DNA of 64,000 nt, from the NCBI RefSeq assembly GCF_014654365.1, contig NZ_BNAY01000014.1:1-64000 (forward strand), given 5' to 3'. This stretch comes from Amycolatopsis oliviviridis (lineage in GTDB: Bacteria > Actinomycetota > Actinomycetes > Mycobacteriales > Pseudonocardiaceae). A model generated the notes under the pieces. It was given only the letters and a program-made list of their open reading frames with translations. It was not told where the DNA came from and made no database searches. The translations under genes and the position numbers were made by a program. Positions 16,876 to 27,200 of the stretch are shown here, piece after piece; position 1 is the first letter of the stretch, and the number at the start of each line of letters is the position of its first letter.

Positions 16876-16906
16876 TTGACGTCACACAACCCCGTGTGGT
16901 TGTCAA
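16876..16906. promoter_or_regulatory. Imperfect palindrome between lysX and panB
   Basis: A 31-base inverted repeat with outer arms TTGAC/GTCAA and inner arms CACAC/GTGTG. It lies 46 bases upstream of lysX and 169 bases upstream of panB. Read leftwards it contains TTGACA, which could be a -35 box for lysX. It may be an operator for a dimeric regulator; no family can be named. Confidence 0.4.
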
Positions 16907-17074
16907 CGAACATCATCCTCTGGTCTGAATTTCATCCACCGCAGGCGTGACGTCCCGGTGTGAAGCTGGTCGCAGGGCCTTGGGAGGGGTAATCCCGCGT
17001 GTCACGCTTTGAGATGTTCAGCTCCACGACCCGGGGACCTCTTCGAGGCCTCGAGGGAAGGACGGTCGACAAGG

Positions 17075-17950
17075 ATGTCTGCCACCGAAAAGGATTCCGG
17101 CGAGCTCGCGGCTCCATACGGGACCGGCGCGACGCCCCAGGCTACGTCTGGGAAGAAGGTCCGCGTACATCACCTTCGCGATATGAAGGAGCGCGGCGAG
17201 ACCTGGCCGATGCTCACCGCTTACGACATGTACACCGCCGCGCTGTTCGACGAGGTCGGCATTCCGGTGCTGCTCGTCGGGGATTCCGCGTCGAACAACG
17301 TCTTCGGCTACGACACGTCTCTTCCGGTGACCGTGGACGAGCTGCTTCCGCTGGTCCGCGCGGTGACCCGGTCGGTGAAACGGGCGCTGGTGGTGGCCGA
17401 TCTGCCGTTCGGTTCGTACCAGCTTTCGCCGCAGCAGGCGCTGGAGACGTCGGTGCGGTACATGAAGGAAGGCCGCGCGCACGCGGTGAAACTCGAAGGC
17501 GGGCGGAAATTCGCTCCCCATGTCGAGGCACTGACGTCGGCCGGTGTCCCGGTGATGGGACATATCGGATTCACGCCGCAGAGTGAACACAATCTGGGCG
17601 GCTACCGGGTCCAGGGACGCGGCGAAGCGGCGGACTCGCTGCTCGCCGACGCGCTCGCCCTGGAGGAGGCCGGCGCCTTCGCGGTCGTCATGGAGATGGT
17701 GCCCGCCGAAGCGGCGAAGCGGATAACGCACGAACTGAAGATCCCGACCGTCGGCATCGGGGCCGGGCCGGACTGCGACGCGCAGGTGCTCGTCTGGCAG
17801 GACATGGCCGGGCTTCGGCGCGGCAAGACGCCCCGCTTCGTGAAGAAGTACGCCGACCTCGCCGGCGTGCTGGCCGGGGCCGCGTCGGCGTTCGCGGAGG
17901 ACGTCCGGCGGGGCGAATTCCCGGCTTCGGAACACTCGTTCCACGACTGA
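17075..17950 (+). CDS. panB: 3-methyl-2-oxobutanoate hydroxymethyltransferase
   Basis: A 291-residue PanB that makes ketopantoate from alpha-ketoisovalerate and methylene-tetrahydrofolate, the first committed step of pantothenate and coenzyme A synthesis. Family motifs include MLTAYDMYTAALFDE, LLVGDSASNNVFGY, AVKLEGG, MGHIGFTPQ and VGIGAGPDCDAQVLVW. The N-terminus carries about 25 extra residues ahead of the core, which is usual in actinobacteria. ATG at 17075 has GGGAAGGA about 12 bases ahead and fits best; the frame opens earlier at 17009. No panC or panD is nearby. A family A hairpin follows the stop codon. Confidence 0.93.
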   Translation: MSATEKDSGELAAPYGTGATPQATSGKKVRVHHLRDMKERGETWPMLTAYDMYTAALFDEVGIPVLLVGDSASNNVFGYDTSLPVTVDELLPLVRAVTRSVKRALVVADLPFGSYQLSPQQALETSVRYMKEGRAHAVKLEGGRKFAPHVEALTSAGVPVMGHIGFTPQSEHNLGGYRVQGRGEAADSLLADALALEEAGAFAVVMEMVPAEAAKRITHELKIPTVGIGAGPDCDAQVLVWQDMAGLRRGKTPRFVKKYADLAGVLAGAASAFAEDVRRGEFPASEHSFHD

Positions 17951-17969
17951 CCCGCCTCTGACCTGCTAA

Positions 17970-18038
17970 AAGAGAGCAAGGGACCTTTGCTATCACTCCC
18001 CGCTGAGGAGGGCGATAGCAAAGGTCCCTTGCTCTCTT
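17970..18038. terminator. Repeat A hairpin after panB
   Basis: Inverted repeat with 25-base arms (17970-17994 and 18014-18038), 19 bases past the panB stop codon. The arms carry AAGAGAGCAAGGGACC and its complement. Probable terminator. Confidence 0.72.
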
Positions 18039-18187
18039 CCGGGGTAGGCCGCGTGTGCCGACCCTCCTTTAGTTGTTCACGTATATGAACTTCAATCATG
18101 TCCTTGACTCACGTTCGTAAAGAGGCTTAACGTCTAGCCCGTCGCCGCCACGACCGAGCTTCGATCCCTCGACGAGGAGGACCACGG

Positions 18188-19162
18188 ATGCGTGTTCGTG
18201 AGCGGGTTTTGGCCATCGCGATCGGTGCCACTCTGCTGTCGACGCTGGGCGCGTACCCCGCACAGGCCGCGACGGTCCGCGTAGGGACTTCGGAGCAGCT
18301 CTCGGCGGCGCTCGCTTCGGTCACTCCGGGCACCGTCATCGAACTCGCGGCCAACACGACCTTCGCTGGCAACTTCAAGGCGGCGAAGAGCGGGACCTCC
18401 AGCAGCCGCATCACGCTGAAGGGTCCGCGAAGCGCGGTCATCAAGGCCGCGGCCGGCCGCACCCTCGAACTCACCGGCAGCTACTGGAACCTGACCGGCT
18501 TCACCCTCACCGGCGGCCAGAAGGGCCTGATGGCGACGGGCGTCAAGAACACCGTCGTCGACGGCGTCAAGGTCACCGGCGTCGGCCACGAAGGCATCCA
18601 CTTCCAGTACACGAGCACCGACAACGTCGTGAAGAACTCCGAGGTGACCGACACCGGCCTCGAGTACGCGGGCTACGGCGAGGGCATCTACTTCGGTTCC
18701 GCGAAGGGCAACTGGCCCGGCGGCACGCCCGACCGCAGCGACCGCAACAAGGCGCTGAACAACAAGATCGGCCCGAACGTGCGGGCCGAATCGATCGACA
18801 TCAAGGAAGGCACCACCGGCGGCGAACTGCGCGGCAACGTCTTCGACGGGACCGGGCAGAGCGGCGAGCACTTCGCCGACAGCTGGGTGGACATGAAAGG
18901 CAACAACTACGTGGTCGCGGACAACCGGGGCAGCAAGGTCTTCGTGCACGACGCGACCTACGGCGGCTTCGAGGTCCATGTCCAGCTGGACGGCTGGGGC
19001 CGCGACAACACCTTCTCCGGCAACACCGCGGACGTGCGGTCCAGCTACGCGTACGGCTTCTATCTCGTGAAGGCCGCTACAGGGAACAAGGTCTGCGCGA
19101 GCAACAAGGTGACCGGTGCCGGGAAGGGATTCGCGAACGTGGCCGCCACGGCAGGCTGCTGA
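18188..19162 (+). CDS. Secreted right-handed parallel beta-helix protein
   Basis: A 324-residue secreted protein. The signal peptide ends near residue 28 (PAQA then ATVRVG). The body has repeated short strands with Asn/Gly turns (YWNLTGFTLTGGQKG, NTVVDGVKVTGVGHEG, DNVVKNSEVTDTG), typical of pectate lyase-like parallel beta-helices. Such folds occur in polysaccharide lyases and other glycan-acting proteins. No pectate lyase calcium or arginine motif could be identified with confidence, so activity is unknown. A good ribosome binding site (GAGGAGG, 18174-18180) lies seven bases before the ATG. It is monocistronic, with a terminator at 19177-19213. Confidence 0.8.
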   Translation: MRVRERVLAIAIGATLLSTLGAYPAQAATVRVGTSEQLSAALASVTPGTVIELAANTTFAGNFKAAKSGTSSSRITLKGPRSAVIKAAAGRTLELTGSYWNLTGFTLTGGQKGLMATGVKNTVVDGVKVTGVGHEGIHFQYTSTDNVVKNSEVTDTGLEYAGYGEGIYFGSAKGNWPGGTPDRSDRNKALNNKIGPNVRAESIDIKEGTTGGELRGNVFDGTGQSGEHFADSWVDMKGNNYVVADNRGSKVFVHDATYGGFEVHVQLDGWGRDNTFSGNTADVRSSYAYGFYLVKAATGNKVCASNKVTGAGKGFANVAATAGC

Positions 19163-19176
19163 CGCGATCGAAGACC

Positions 19177-19213
19177 GGGGGCCCGCTCAGCCCGGCGGCG
19201 GGGGCGGGCCCCC
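19177..19213 (+). terminator. Hairpin terminator after the beta-helix gene
   Basis: Perfect 10-base stem GGGGGCCCGC/GCGGGCCCCC (19177-19186 and 19204-19213) with a 17-base loop, 15 bases past the stop codon. It has no T-tract, as is usual in these genomes. Confidence 0.7.
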
Positions 19214-19251
19214 ACCCTTCGCGCGTTCGCCGATTCGGGCACAGTGGTCAT

Positions 19252-20211
19252 ATGGACGACCTCTACCCGCCGATCCATGTGCGCGCCGAGGGCATGCTCG
19301 ACGTCGGTGACGGGCACCGGATCTACTGCCAAGAGGCCGGGAACCCGGACGGCAAACCCGTGGTCGTCCTGCACGGAGGCCCAGGTAGCGGCATTTCTCC
19401 GATGGCCAGGCGGCATTTCGATCCCGAGGCCTACCGGATCATCTTGTTCGACCAGCGCGGCACCGGGCGCAGCACTCCGCACATCGGCGAGCCGGACGTC
19501 GACCTGTCCGTCAACACCCTCTGGCACCTCGTTTCGGACATGGAAAAACTACGCGAAAGGCTGAATCTCGAGCAGTGGCAGGTCTTCGGCGGCTCGTGGG
19601 GCGCGACCCTCGCCCTCGCCTACGCCGAGGCCTACCCGAGCCGCGTCACCGAGATCATCTTGCGCGGCGTCTTCACCGTCCGGCGCAGCGAACTCGATTG
19701 GATCTACAGCGGCGGCGCCGCGAACCTTTTCCCCCGCGAGTGGGAAGCCTTCCTCGCGCCGATCCCCGACGAGCGCCGCGACAACCCGATGGCGGCCTAC
19801 CGGGAACTCGTCTATCACCCCGATCAGGTGGTCCGGGAGCGGGCCGCCATCGCCTGGAGCACTTGGGAAGGCGCGATCGTCAGCCTGCGCCCGGATCCGG
19901 CCTTCCACAACCAGTACGCGTCGCCCGACTTCGCTGTCACCTTTGCGCGGCTCGCGTTACATTATTTCTGTCATGGCGCGTGGCTTGAGGAAGGGCAGCT
20001 GATCCGGGAAGCCGGGAAGCTCGCCGGGATCCCCGGCGTGATCGTGCAGGGGCGGTACGACGCGGTGTGCCCGCCGGCGACCGCTTACGAGCTGCACCGG
20101 GCTTGGCCGGACTCGAAGCTGGAACTCGTTGAAGCGGCGGGGCATGCGGTGACGGATCCGGGGATGCTGGCCGCGCTTCGGGAAGCGACGGATTCTTTCC
20201 GGCCGATTTGA
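19252..20211 (+). CDS. pip: Proline iminopeptidase
   Basis: A 319-residue cytoplasmic alpha/beta hydrolase of peptidase family S33 that removes N-terminal proline from peptides. Motifs: oxyanion HGGPGSG, FDQRGTGRS, nucleophile elbow GGSWGATLALAY, catalytic Asp in VQGRYDAVCPP and His in EAAGHAVTDPG. Length and N-terminus (YPPIHVRAEGMLDVGDGHRIY) fit the family. There is no signal peptide. It begins 38 bases past the upstream terminator and appears to be transcribed alone. Confidence 0.92.
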   Translation: MDDLYPPIHVRAEGMLDVGDGHRIYCQEAGNPDGKPVVVLHGGPGSGISPMARRHFDPEAYRIILFDQRGTGRSTPHIGEPDVDLSVNTLWHLVSDMEKLRERLNLEQWQVFGGSWGATLALAYAEAYPSRVTEIILRGVFTVRRSELDWIYSGGAANLFPREWEAFLAPIPDERRDNPMAAYRELVYHPDQVVRERAAIAWSTWEGAIVSLRPDPAFHNQYASPDFAVTFARLALHYFCHGAWLEEGQLIREAGKLAGIPGVIVQGRYDAVCPPATAYELHRAWPDSKLELVEAAGHAVTDPGMLAALREATDSFRPI

Positions 20212-20330
20212 CCAAGGCCCCTGAGTCGAGGTGCCCGCGCCTGCCAGGCAGTGAAACCTGGAACTCCTGCAAGTGAGCCCTTTAAGCTGAATCACTTCAA
20301 GTCATCGCACGAAATCATGACAATCTCATC

Positions 20331-20388
20331 GCGCAAAATATAGAGAATTTTGCGCCTCGAGCAAGGGAAAGCACTCGACGAGCTTTCC
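20331..20388. other. Two adjacent hairpins in the low-G+C island
   Basis: First hairpin: perfect 9-base arms GCGCAAAAT (20331-20339) and ATTTTGCGC (20347-20355) with loop ATAGAGA. Second: arms GGAAAGC (20366-20372) and GCTTTCC (20382-20388). They could be transcript ends, operators or part of a small RNA; nothing decides between these. Confidence 0.45.
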
Positions 20389-20678
20389 ATCTACTTTCCT
20401 CACACTTACACAGCCAAATCAGGACGGCGACCTCAACCTTAAGCCCCAATTGCCATCCCGAAGTGTAGCCACCTGGAACAACTTAAAGCTCTACGCCTCA
20501 CACAAGCCACTCAGACTGCCCGATGGTCAATTCCCTGATCAAAATTCGATCCGAATGTCAGTCTCATCAAGGGGCCCCGAGCCATCGACGCCACGGGGAC
20601 GCCCCGGCGACCAAGACGACGATCCTGACGACCCACCCGCCACAGCCGCCGTCCGCTGACGTGCCGTCAAACACCGCA

Positions 20679-20712
20679 GAGCCCTCATCGACATCCCTGT
20701 CGATGAGGGCTC
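20679..20712. terminator. Strong hairpin, probable terminator
   Basis: Perfect 15-base stem GAGCCCTCATCGACA (20679-20693) with its complement at 20698-20712 and a 4-base loop. It lies just past the stop of the SUKH-3 gene (20802, minus strand) and the short remnant frame ending at 20659. It could terminate transcripts from either direction. Confidence 0.65.
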
Positions 20713-20801
20713 GTGTGCGGTTTTCAGGGTTATGAATCCTCAGCCGAGGGGGTGTCGTTTTCTGAAGAACCCAAGTTCATCAAGGCTGCCACGCATCCTT
20801 C

Positions 20802-21269
20802 TCACTGAAGCGTCCACTCACCCAACGCAATTGGCCGAGCCCCAGCCTTCATCATCGAGAACATTGAATTGCGATCTTCCCCATATTGATAGACCGATGA
20901 ATCGAACCCTGCATAGAACCTTCCGTCACTTCCCGAGTACACGGTCAGATGAAAGCTGTCCACGCCAATCGGAAATAGCGGGGTGTCAGCCACCTCTGCA
21001 CATCGGCGAGCCACGTCTGCATCACGGGTGGTACAGACCGCGGACGGATCAAAGTTCGTCCAACTTGAGATCCTCTCCTCCGCGATAACGAGGGCTGGGA
21101 GATGGTCGATCCTTAGGCCAAGATATTCACCCAAGAACTTCCTTGCCTCCTCATGACAGGCGAAACCGACACGCTCCAGGCCCGCCACGATGGCATCCGT
21201 CTCACGGCGAAACCCAGCCCCCTCCCAGCCACACGACCTGAGGAATTTCTCCAACTCCGACTCGCGCAT
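20802..21269 (-). CDS. SUKH-3-type immunity protein
   Basis: A 155-residue protein that starts 6 bases past the stop of the RHS toxin gene, in the position of a cognate immunity gene. The sequence has the pattern of the SMI1/KNR4-like SUKH-3 family: an N-terminal helix with H..ARKFLGEYLGLRI, then ADTPLFPIGVDSF, a strand pair LTVYSGSDGRFYAG, a Tyr/Gly segment and a closing MFSMMKAGARPIALG. Immunity proteins of this superfamily bind and block toxin domains, often nucleases or deaminases. Its ribosome binding site GAGGTGA overlaps the toxin stop region, so translation is probably coupled. Family assignment is by eye. Confidence 0.75.
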   Translation of the reverse strand: MRESELEKFLRSCGWEGAGFRRETDAIVAGLERVGFACHEEARKFLGEYLGLRIDHLPALVIAEERISSWTNFDPSAVCTTRDADVARRCAEVADTPLFPIGVDSFHLTVYSGSDGRFYAGFDSSVYQYGEDRNSMFSMMKAGARPIALGEWTLQ

Positions 21270-21275
21270 CCTTTT

Positions 21276-24200
21276 TCACCTCGATAGGTCTGTCGCTCCA
21301 CGCCGAACAAGAACACTCTGACAGGATAAGCACGCCGCTTCTGGGGCACCCGTGGCACTGCGAACGGTCAAGAACTCGATGTCGCTCAACCGCAGCGAGC
21401 GCCCGACTTGTTCCTCAAAATCGGCTCCATGTTCGGCGATTAGAGCATTGCATGCCCGGATCTCGGCACAGTTATCGGCTCCGCGGCCAGCGATCTGCCC
21501 ACCATCCGCAAGAACGGAATCAATCTCGGGCTCGAAATAGGCGGGGCGAGACGAATGACCAGAGTGACCTGTGGAAACCATATCCGTACCCCGGAACCGA
21601 GCTGCCGCGCTCATTGTGGCGTCCGCGGGCGCCGATTGCGCTGCTGCTCTAGCCTCACGTCCGCAGTTGTGCGTGAGGACTGGCGTCTGACCTGCGACGA
21701 CGAAGTACGTGTGGTCCGTGTCGACGGTCAGGTTGTAGACCCGCCGGGTCTCCGACCAAGACCGCGTCCCCGTAACAGTTGCATCCCGGTGATCCCCGGT
21801 CTCAAGCCGATGCCCGGCCTTCAGATCAACAGCGTGAGACCACCGCTTCTCCGACTCGACCCAGAACGGATGCTCGTCCGTCGCCACCAGGGACCCACGA
21901 TCGGCACCACTCGCGACACCGACCTCCACCAGAGTCCGCTGACTCGCGTGTGAGCGGGTATCCGTCACCACCCGGACCGCAGTGCGACCTGTCGTCGGGT
22001 CCTTCGCCAGGACCTTGTCGCCGACCTTGACGTCCTTGATCGGCTTACGGGATCCGTCGCCCATCACCACCAGCGTGTTCGGGTCGAAACTGTTGTTGGT
22101 CGCGCACTTCCCGGCAGGACTACTCGAAGATTCGTCGTGGTGCTTGCCCCGCCCCTTGTTCCGGCCGGCGAAACCGCCAAGCGCGGAAAGCGCGTCTTCA
22201 GGAGTGGCACCGGACTGGGCGATCTCCGACACCGCGGTCACGGTCTCGGCGACGTTCTGGATGATGTTCCCGTCCCCGACCACCTGCTTCTTGAAGAAGT
22301 CGGTGACCCGGCCGGCGTCCTGCACGTTGGCCTTGAACGACTGCACCACCCGCGCCGGCGTCAGCGGCGACGACGACACCAAATCCGTGCCCTTGAAGAC
22401 CGGTTTCAGCGCCGCCTTCAACGTCGGGATCGGATTCCGCTTCGCCGTCTTCTCCGCGGCGCCGCGGGCGGCGGCCGCGACAGCCTTCTTCTTCGCCAGG
22501 ATCGCCGCTGCCCGTCGAGCCGCTGCGGCCGCGGCCGCAGCAGCGGCCTTACGTGCGGCCGCGACAGCGGAAGCCTTGCGAGCAGCGGAAGCGGCGGCGT
22601 CACCTGCGGTTCGGCGCGCCGCGCCGGCGACGTCGTCGCCATACCGACGACCGAGATCGATGGCGTCGTCGGCGTACCGGCCGGCCCGGCGGCTGCCGCC
22701 GATGAAGTCACCGGCCTTGCGTGCCCACTTCGCCGCGGTCGCGGCGTTGCCGCCGAACGGGATCGCGCCCGCCGCCGACCAAGCGGCGTTCTCCCAGTCT
22801 CCCTCCACCGCATAGATCGCGGCGTTGGCGAGGTCGGCGATCTCGCCGATGCCGGGGATCATGCCCGCCACGTCCAGCGCGGTGTGCACGATGCCGCCCG
22901 CCTTGTCCCACAGATCACTGAACCAGCCGTGACCGTCGGGGTCGAAGAAGTTCAGCGGCGAGCCGAGGACGTAGGAGTACCGGTTGGCGCTGATCGACGG
23001 CGAGAACGGCAGCTCGATGCTGTCGCGGGAGGCAAAGGTGCCGGAACCCGGCTGGTACCACCGCGCCCCCATGTTGACGTTCCCGTTGTCGGGATCCGTC
23101 CAGTCGCCCTGGAAACCGACCGACCGCGAAGCACCGGTCGACGCGATCCGCTTGCCGTACGGGTCGTACGCCGTCGAGTCGACGACGCCGCCCGACGCGG
23201 GTGCCAGTGCGCCGACAACGTCGCCGTGCCGGTCGGAAAGCGTGAGCCGGGAATCGGTTCCCTGCGAAAGCGACAGCAGTGAGCCGTCAGGACCGCGGCC
23301 GAAGCGTGAGGAACCGTCGCTGACCGCGTCCCTTTCCATGCCCGCGTAGGAGAACTGCTGGCCGCCACGGGTCGCGAGCCGATCGAGGTCGTCGTAGGTG
23401 TACTCGGTCGAACCGAATTTCACCAGCCTGTCGAAGGCATCGAAGGAGTACTTCTCCTCGAGTCCCGACGAGGTGCGCGAAGCCAGCGAGCCGCGCGGCG
23501 AGTACGCGTAGGTGTAGTCGCCGTCCGCGAGGACACGGTTCCGTTCGTCGTAGGTGGCGTTCTTGCCGCCCGCCTTGATCCGGTTCCCGGAGTCGTCCCA
23601 GCCGTACTCGGTCGCCTTGCCCGCCGGATCGGTCCACGACAGCATCCGCCCCTGGTAGTCGTAGGCGTAGCTGTTCTGCCCCGAACCGGCCAGCCCGGCG
23701 GTGGTCTTCGTCTTGACCCGGTCGTTGGGGTCGTAGGTGTAGGCGATCGACGAGAGAACCGTGCCGTTGGCATCCTTGAGGACGTCGGACTTCGGCCGCG
23801 CGAGGTTGTCGTAGTCGTAGGTCCGGACCCGGCCGGCGCCGTAGTCGACGGTCTTGACCTTCCCCGCCTCGTTGTAGCCGTAGGTGAGGCGGCCGCCGGT
23901 CGCGCCGTCGGTGACGGAATCCAGACGCCCCTTGAGGTAGCCGTAGCCGGTGGTCCCGGCGGCGTCCTTGCGGGTGCTGACGCGCCCGGCGGCGTCGTAC
24001 TCGAACGACGAGTTTCCGGAGGTGCCCGTCGCGGTCAGCAGACCGCCCCGGTCGTTGTAGGTGAACCCGTTCTGGCCGGCCACCAGCAGCCTGCCGTCGG
24101 CGTCGTAGGCACGCTCCTTGGTCTTCGTCTGAGTCTCCGCGCCCGTGCCCGACTCGGTGAGCATGCGGTTGAGGGCGTCGAAGGTCCGGTCCCGGGTCAC

Positions 24201-27200
24201 ATTGCCGGGCGCGGTCAACCGGGTGGCGTTCCCCGCCGCGTCGTAGGACTGCGTCCAGGTCCGGTCCGCCGCCGCGGGATGCGCGGCGGTCGACGGCTCG
24301 ATCACCGACTCGGGCAGGTTCAGGCTGTTGTAGGTGAAGACGGTCTTGTTCGTCCGGCCGTCGGTGAACCTGGTGCGGTTCCCTGCGGCGTCGTAGCCGA
24401 ACGACGTCGTGATCGTCTTGCCGTCGGCAACGGGTTCGATCTGGCTGGACAGCCGGTTCGCCGCGTCATAGGAGAACGTCGTGACGCGCTTCTCCCAGTC
24501 CTCGGCCGTCTTCACGTTGCCGGCGAGGTCGTAGGTGAATTTACGTTCCCGCAAAGCGGGTTTGGTGGGATTCCAGCCGGCGTCGACGTCGAACTCGGAC
24601 ACCCGGCGACCGGCCAGGTCGTAGTCGAGACGCTTCGTGACGCCCGCCCCGTCGCTCTCCCGGACCGCGCGGCCCTGCCGGTCATAGCCCCGCTGGGTGG
24701 TCACTCCCGCCGGGTCGACGGCGGTGATCAACTGGTTCAGTTTGTCGTAGGTGCTCTTGGCCTTCTCCCCGGCGGGGTTCTCGACCAAGACGACATTGCC
24801 GGCGTCGTCGTACCGGTACTTGGTGGTGTAACTGGTGGTGGCCGAGGCCGGTTTCGGGAACCGCTCGATCGCGGTCGAAGTGACCTTGCGTCCCAGTTCG
24901 TCGTACGTCGCCTCGACACGGGCTCCGGTCGGAGAAGTCGCCGACAACGGGAGACCGGTCATCGTGTACGAGTACTTCCACACTCCGCTGGCCGTGCCGT
25001 CGGCCTTCGGATCCTGTCGCTCCAGCAGCCTCCCCAGCTGGTCGTAACGCAGCTCGGTGGTGTGGCTCCGCGCGTCGATCTGCTTGATCACCCGCCCCAC
25101 GGAGTCGTACCGGATCTCCTTGCTCGGGGTGATCGCAGCCGAGCTCCCGGGTGGCGTGTACGCCGGCAGGCTCGACTTGACCAGCTGGCCGAGCCGGTCG
25201 TATTCCGCCGTGGTGACCCGGCCCAGCGGATCCTTCGTGTGCGTGACCGATCCGAAGGTGTCATAGCCGGTGACCATGGTCGCCTGCGTGTCGGCTGCCG
25301 CACCGCCACCGGACTCCGTACGGACCCGCGGGCCCGTGGCCCGGATAGGCCTGGCCAGCTCGTCGTACTCCATCTTCGTGGTGAACGCGGCCGAGGGATC
25401 CTGACCGAGGTTGCCACGAGGATCGGTCATGCTGATCGGCATGCCGCGCTCGTCGTACGACCACCGCGTGATCAGCTTCTCCTGACCATTGTGGACAGTC
25501 TGTTCGATGCGTTTACCCGTGGAGTCGTAGACGAAGTCCGTGGTTTCGGTGAGGTTCGCCTGCCCGGTGACGGTGTTCGAGGGGTTTCCGGACTTTTCGG
25601 TTCGGACGACGTTGCCACCGCGGTCGTAAGTGAACTGCGTACGCCGTTCCAGCCCGCCCGAGTCCTCGTTCGTCACGGTCAGCCTGCTGACGGCGTCGTA
25701 CTCGTAGGTCGTGGTCCGGTTTCCCGCGGTGGTCTGCTTGATCAGGTTTCCGGCACCGTCGTAGGTGTTGTTCTCCAGCAGGACATCGCGCACGTTCCCG
25801 GTGACCGGGTCGCGGTACCCCTCGGCCACCACCTGCGCGATGAGGTCGTTGGCGTAGTAGTTGTTCCGGGTCGTCCGGCCCATCGCGTCGACGTGCAGGA
25901 TCTGCCTGCCTGATTCGTCGTACCGGAAGGACTCGAGCACCGTCGGCTTGGAGTTCCCGGGATCGGGGTCGCCCTCGCCGTCCCCGGGCCTGCCGTCACC
26001 GTCGGCCGGGTCGACCACCCCGCCGTGCCAGCCGTGCAGCCGGACCTCGGCGACCTCGTTCCTGGCCGTGTACGCGTACGACCTCTTCACGCCGCTCGCG
26101 TCGATCACGGACGTCCGGTTGCCGAAGACGTCGAAGCCGTAGCGGGTTTCCTTGCCTTCGGGATTCACGACGTGGACGAGCCTGCCGTGATCGTCGTACC
26201 CACGCGTCGTCACCCGTGGCCGATCACCGCCGGTGAGGTCCGAGACCTCTTCCCGCTCGACGTTCCCGTCCTTGTCGTAAGACGTCGTGGTCCGGGCTGT
26301 GTGCTTCACGCCGGTGACGGGGTTCGTCGTCTCCGGCCCGGTCTCCGCGATCACCCGGGAGAACGCGTCGTACTCGTAGGTGGTCTTGACGCCGTCGGGA
26401 TGAGCCGCCGTATAGACCGTGGCCGAGGTCTTGCGCCCGCCCGCGTCGTAACCGAAGCGGGTGCGCATCCCGGCCTGTTCCTGGATCTCGCCGAGGTCGC
26501 CTGAGCGGTAGTACCGGTAGAACGTGTTGTCGCCCAACGCGCCGCGTGTCGACGCCAGCAGATCCGCCGGGACGTGGTGCAGAGGGTTGTCGAGGGCCAG
26601 CTCGGTACCGTCGGTGTAGGTGTGCGTGACGGAGCCGCCGTCGGGCATCTGCTGGGTGAGGAGATCACCCTTGGCGGTGTAGGTGTACGTCGTCAGGTAC
26701 CGGTTGTCGGCGGCGTCCGTCGACCTGCCGTCCCTGCTCCACACGACCTTGTCGTTCCTCGGGTCCAGGGGATTTCCCGGGTCGAGGAAGTAGCCGAAGT
26801 ATTCGGTCTGGCACCTCGTCGCCATCAGGCAGGTCCGCTTGCTGGCCACATTCCCGCGCTTGTCGAAACCGAGCACGACCTCGTTGAGGTTCTCGGAAAC
26901 GATGGTGCTCTGGTTGCCCTCGTCGTCGTAGTCGTAGCTACGGATCCCGTAGGCGGTCTCGCCTGCCGGCTCGCCGGATTTGTCTTCCGGACGCACGCCG
27001 AGCCCCAGCGGAGTGACCGTCCGCAGGATCCGGCCCCGGACCGGGTCGTAGTCGTAGGTGTGGTCACGGTTCCCCGGATCCGTGAACTTCACGGTCCGGA
27101 TCAGGTTGTTCTCCTCACCGGTGATCACGGGCGCGCCGAGCCGCCACACCCCGCCGTTGCGGTCGGTGTAGGTCTTCACCCGCTCGTTGACCGTGTCGTA

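Larger units (their letters stand above)
20212..20801. other. Low-G+C intergenic island beside the toxin locus
   Basis: About 590 bases without a convincing gene. The part from about 20290 to 20530 is clearly poorer in G+C than the rest of the window. Two AT-containing hairpins and a strong terminator-like hairpin are listed separately. A short frame ending at 20659 (GDQDDDPDDPPATAAVR at its C-terminus) has no good start or family and could be a gene remnant. The composition suggests transferred or decayed DNA. Confidence 0.5.

Noticed and set aside
16907..17074. A riboswitch in the panB leader
   Set aside because: GC-rich segments can fold, but no conserved riboswitch core was recognised.
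20450..20659. A short plus-strand gene in the low-G+C island
   Set aside because: No ribosome binding site, no family and weak codon bias; kept only as a possible remnant.
22430..22640. Ala/Lys-rich segment of the RHS protein as a separate DNA-binding (histone-like) gene
   Set aside because: It is continuous in frame with the RHS core and Hint domain and has no start of its own.
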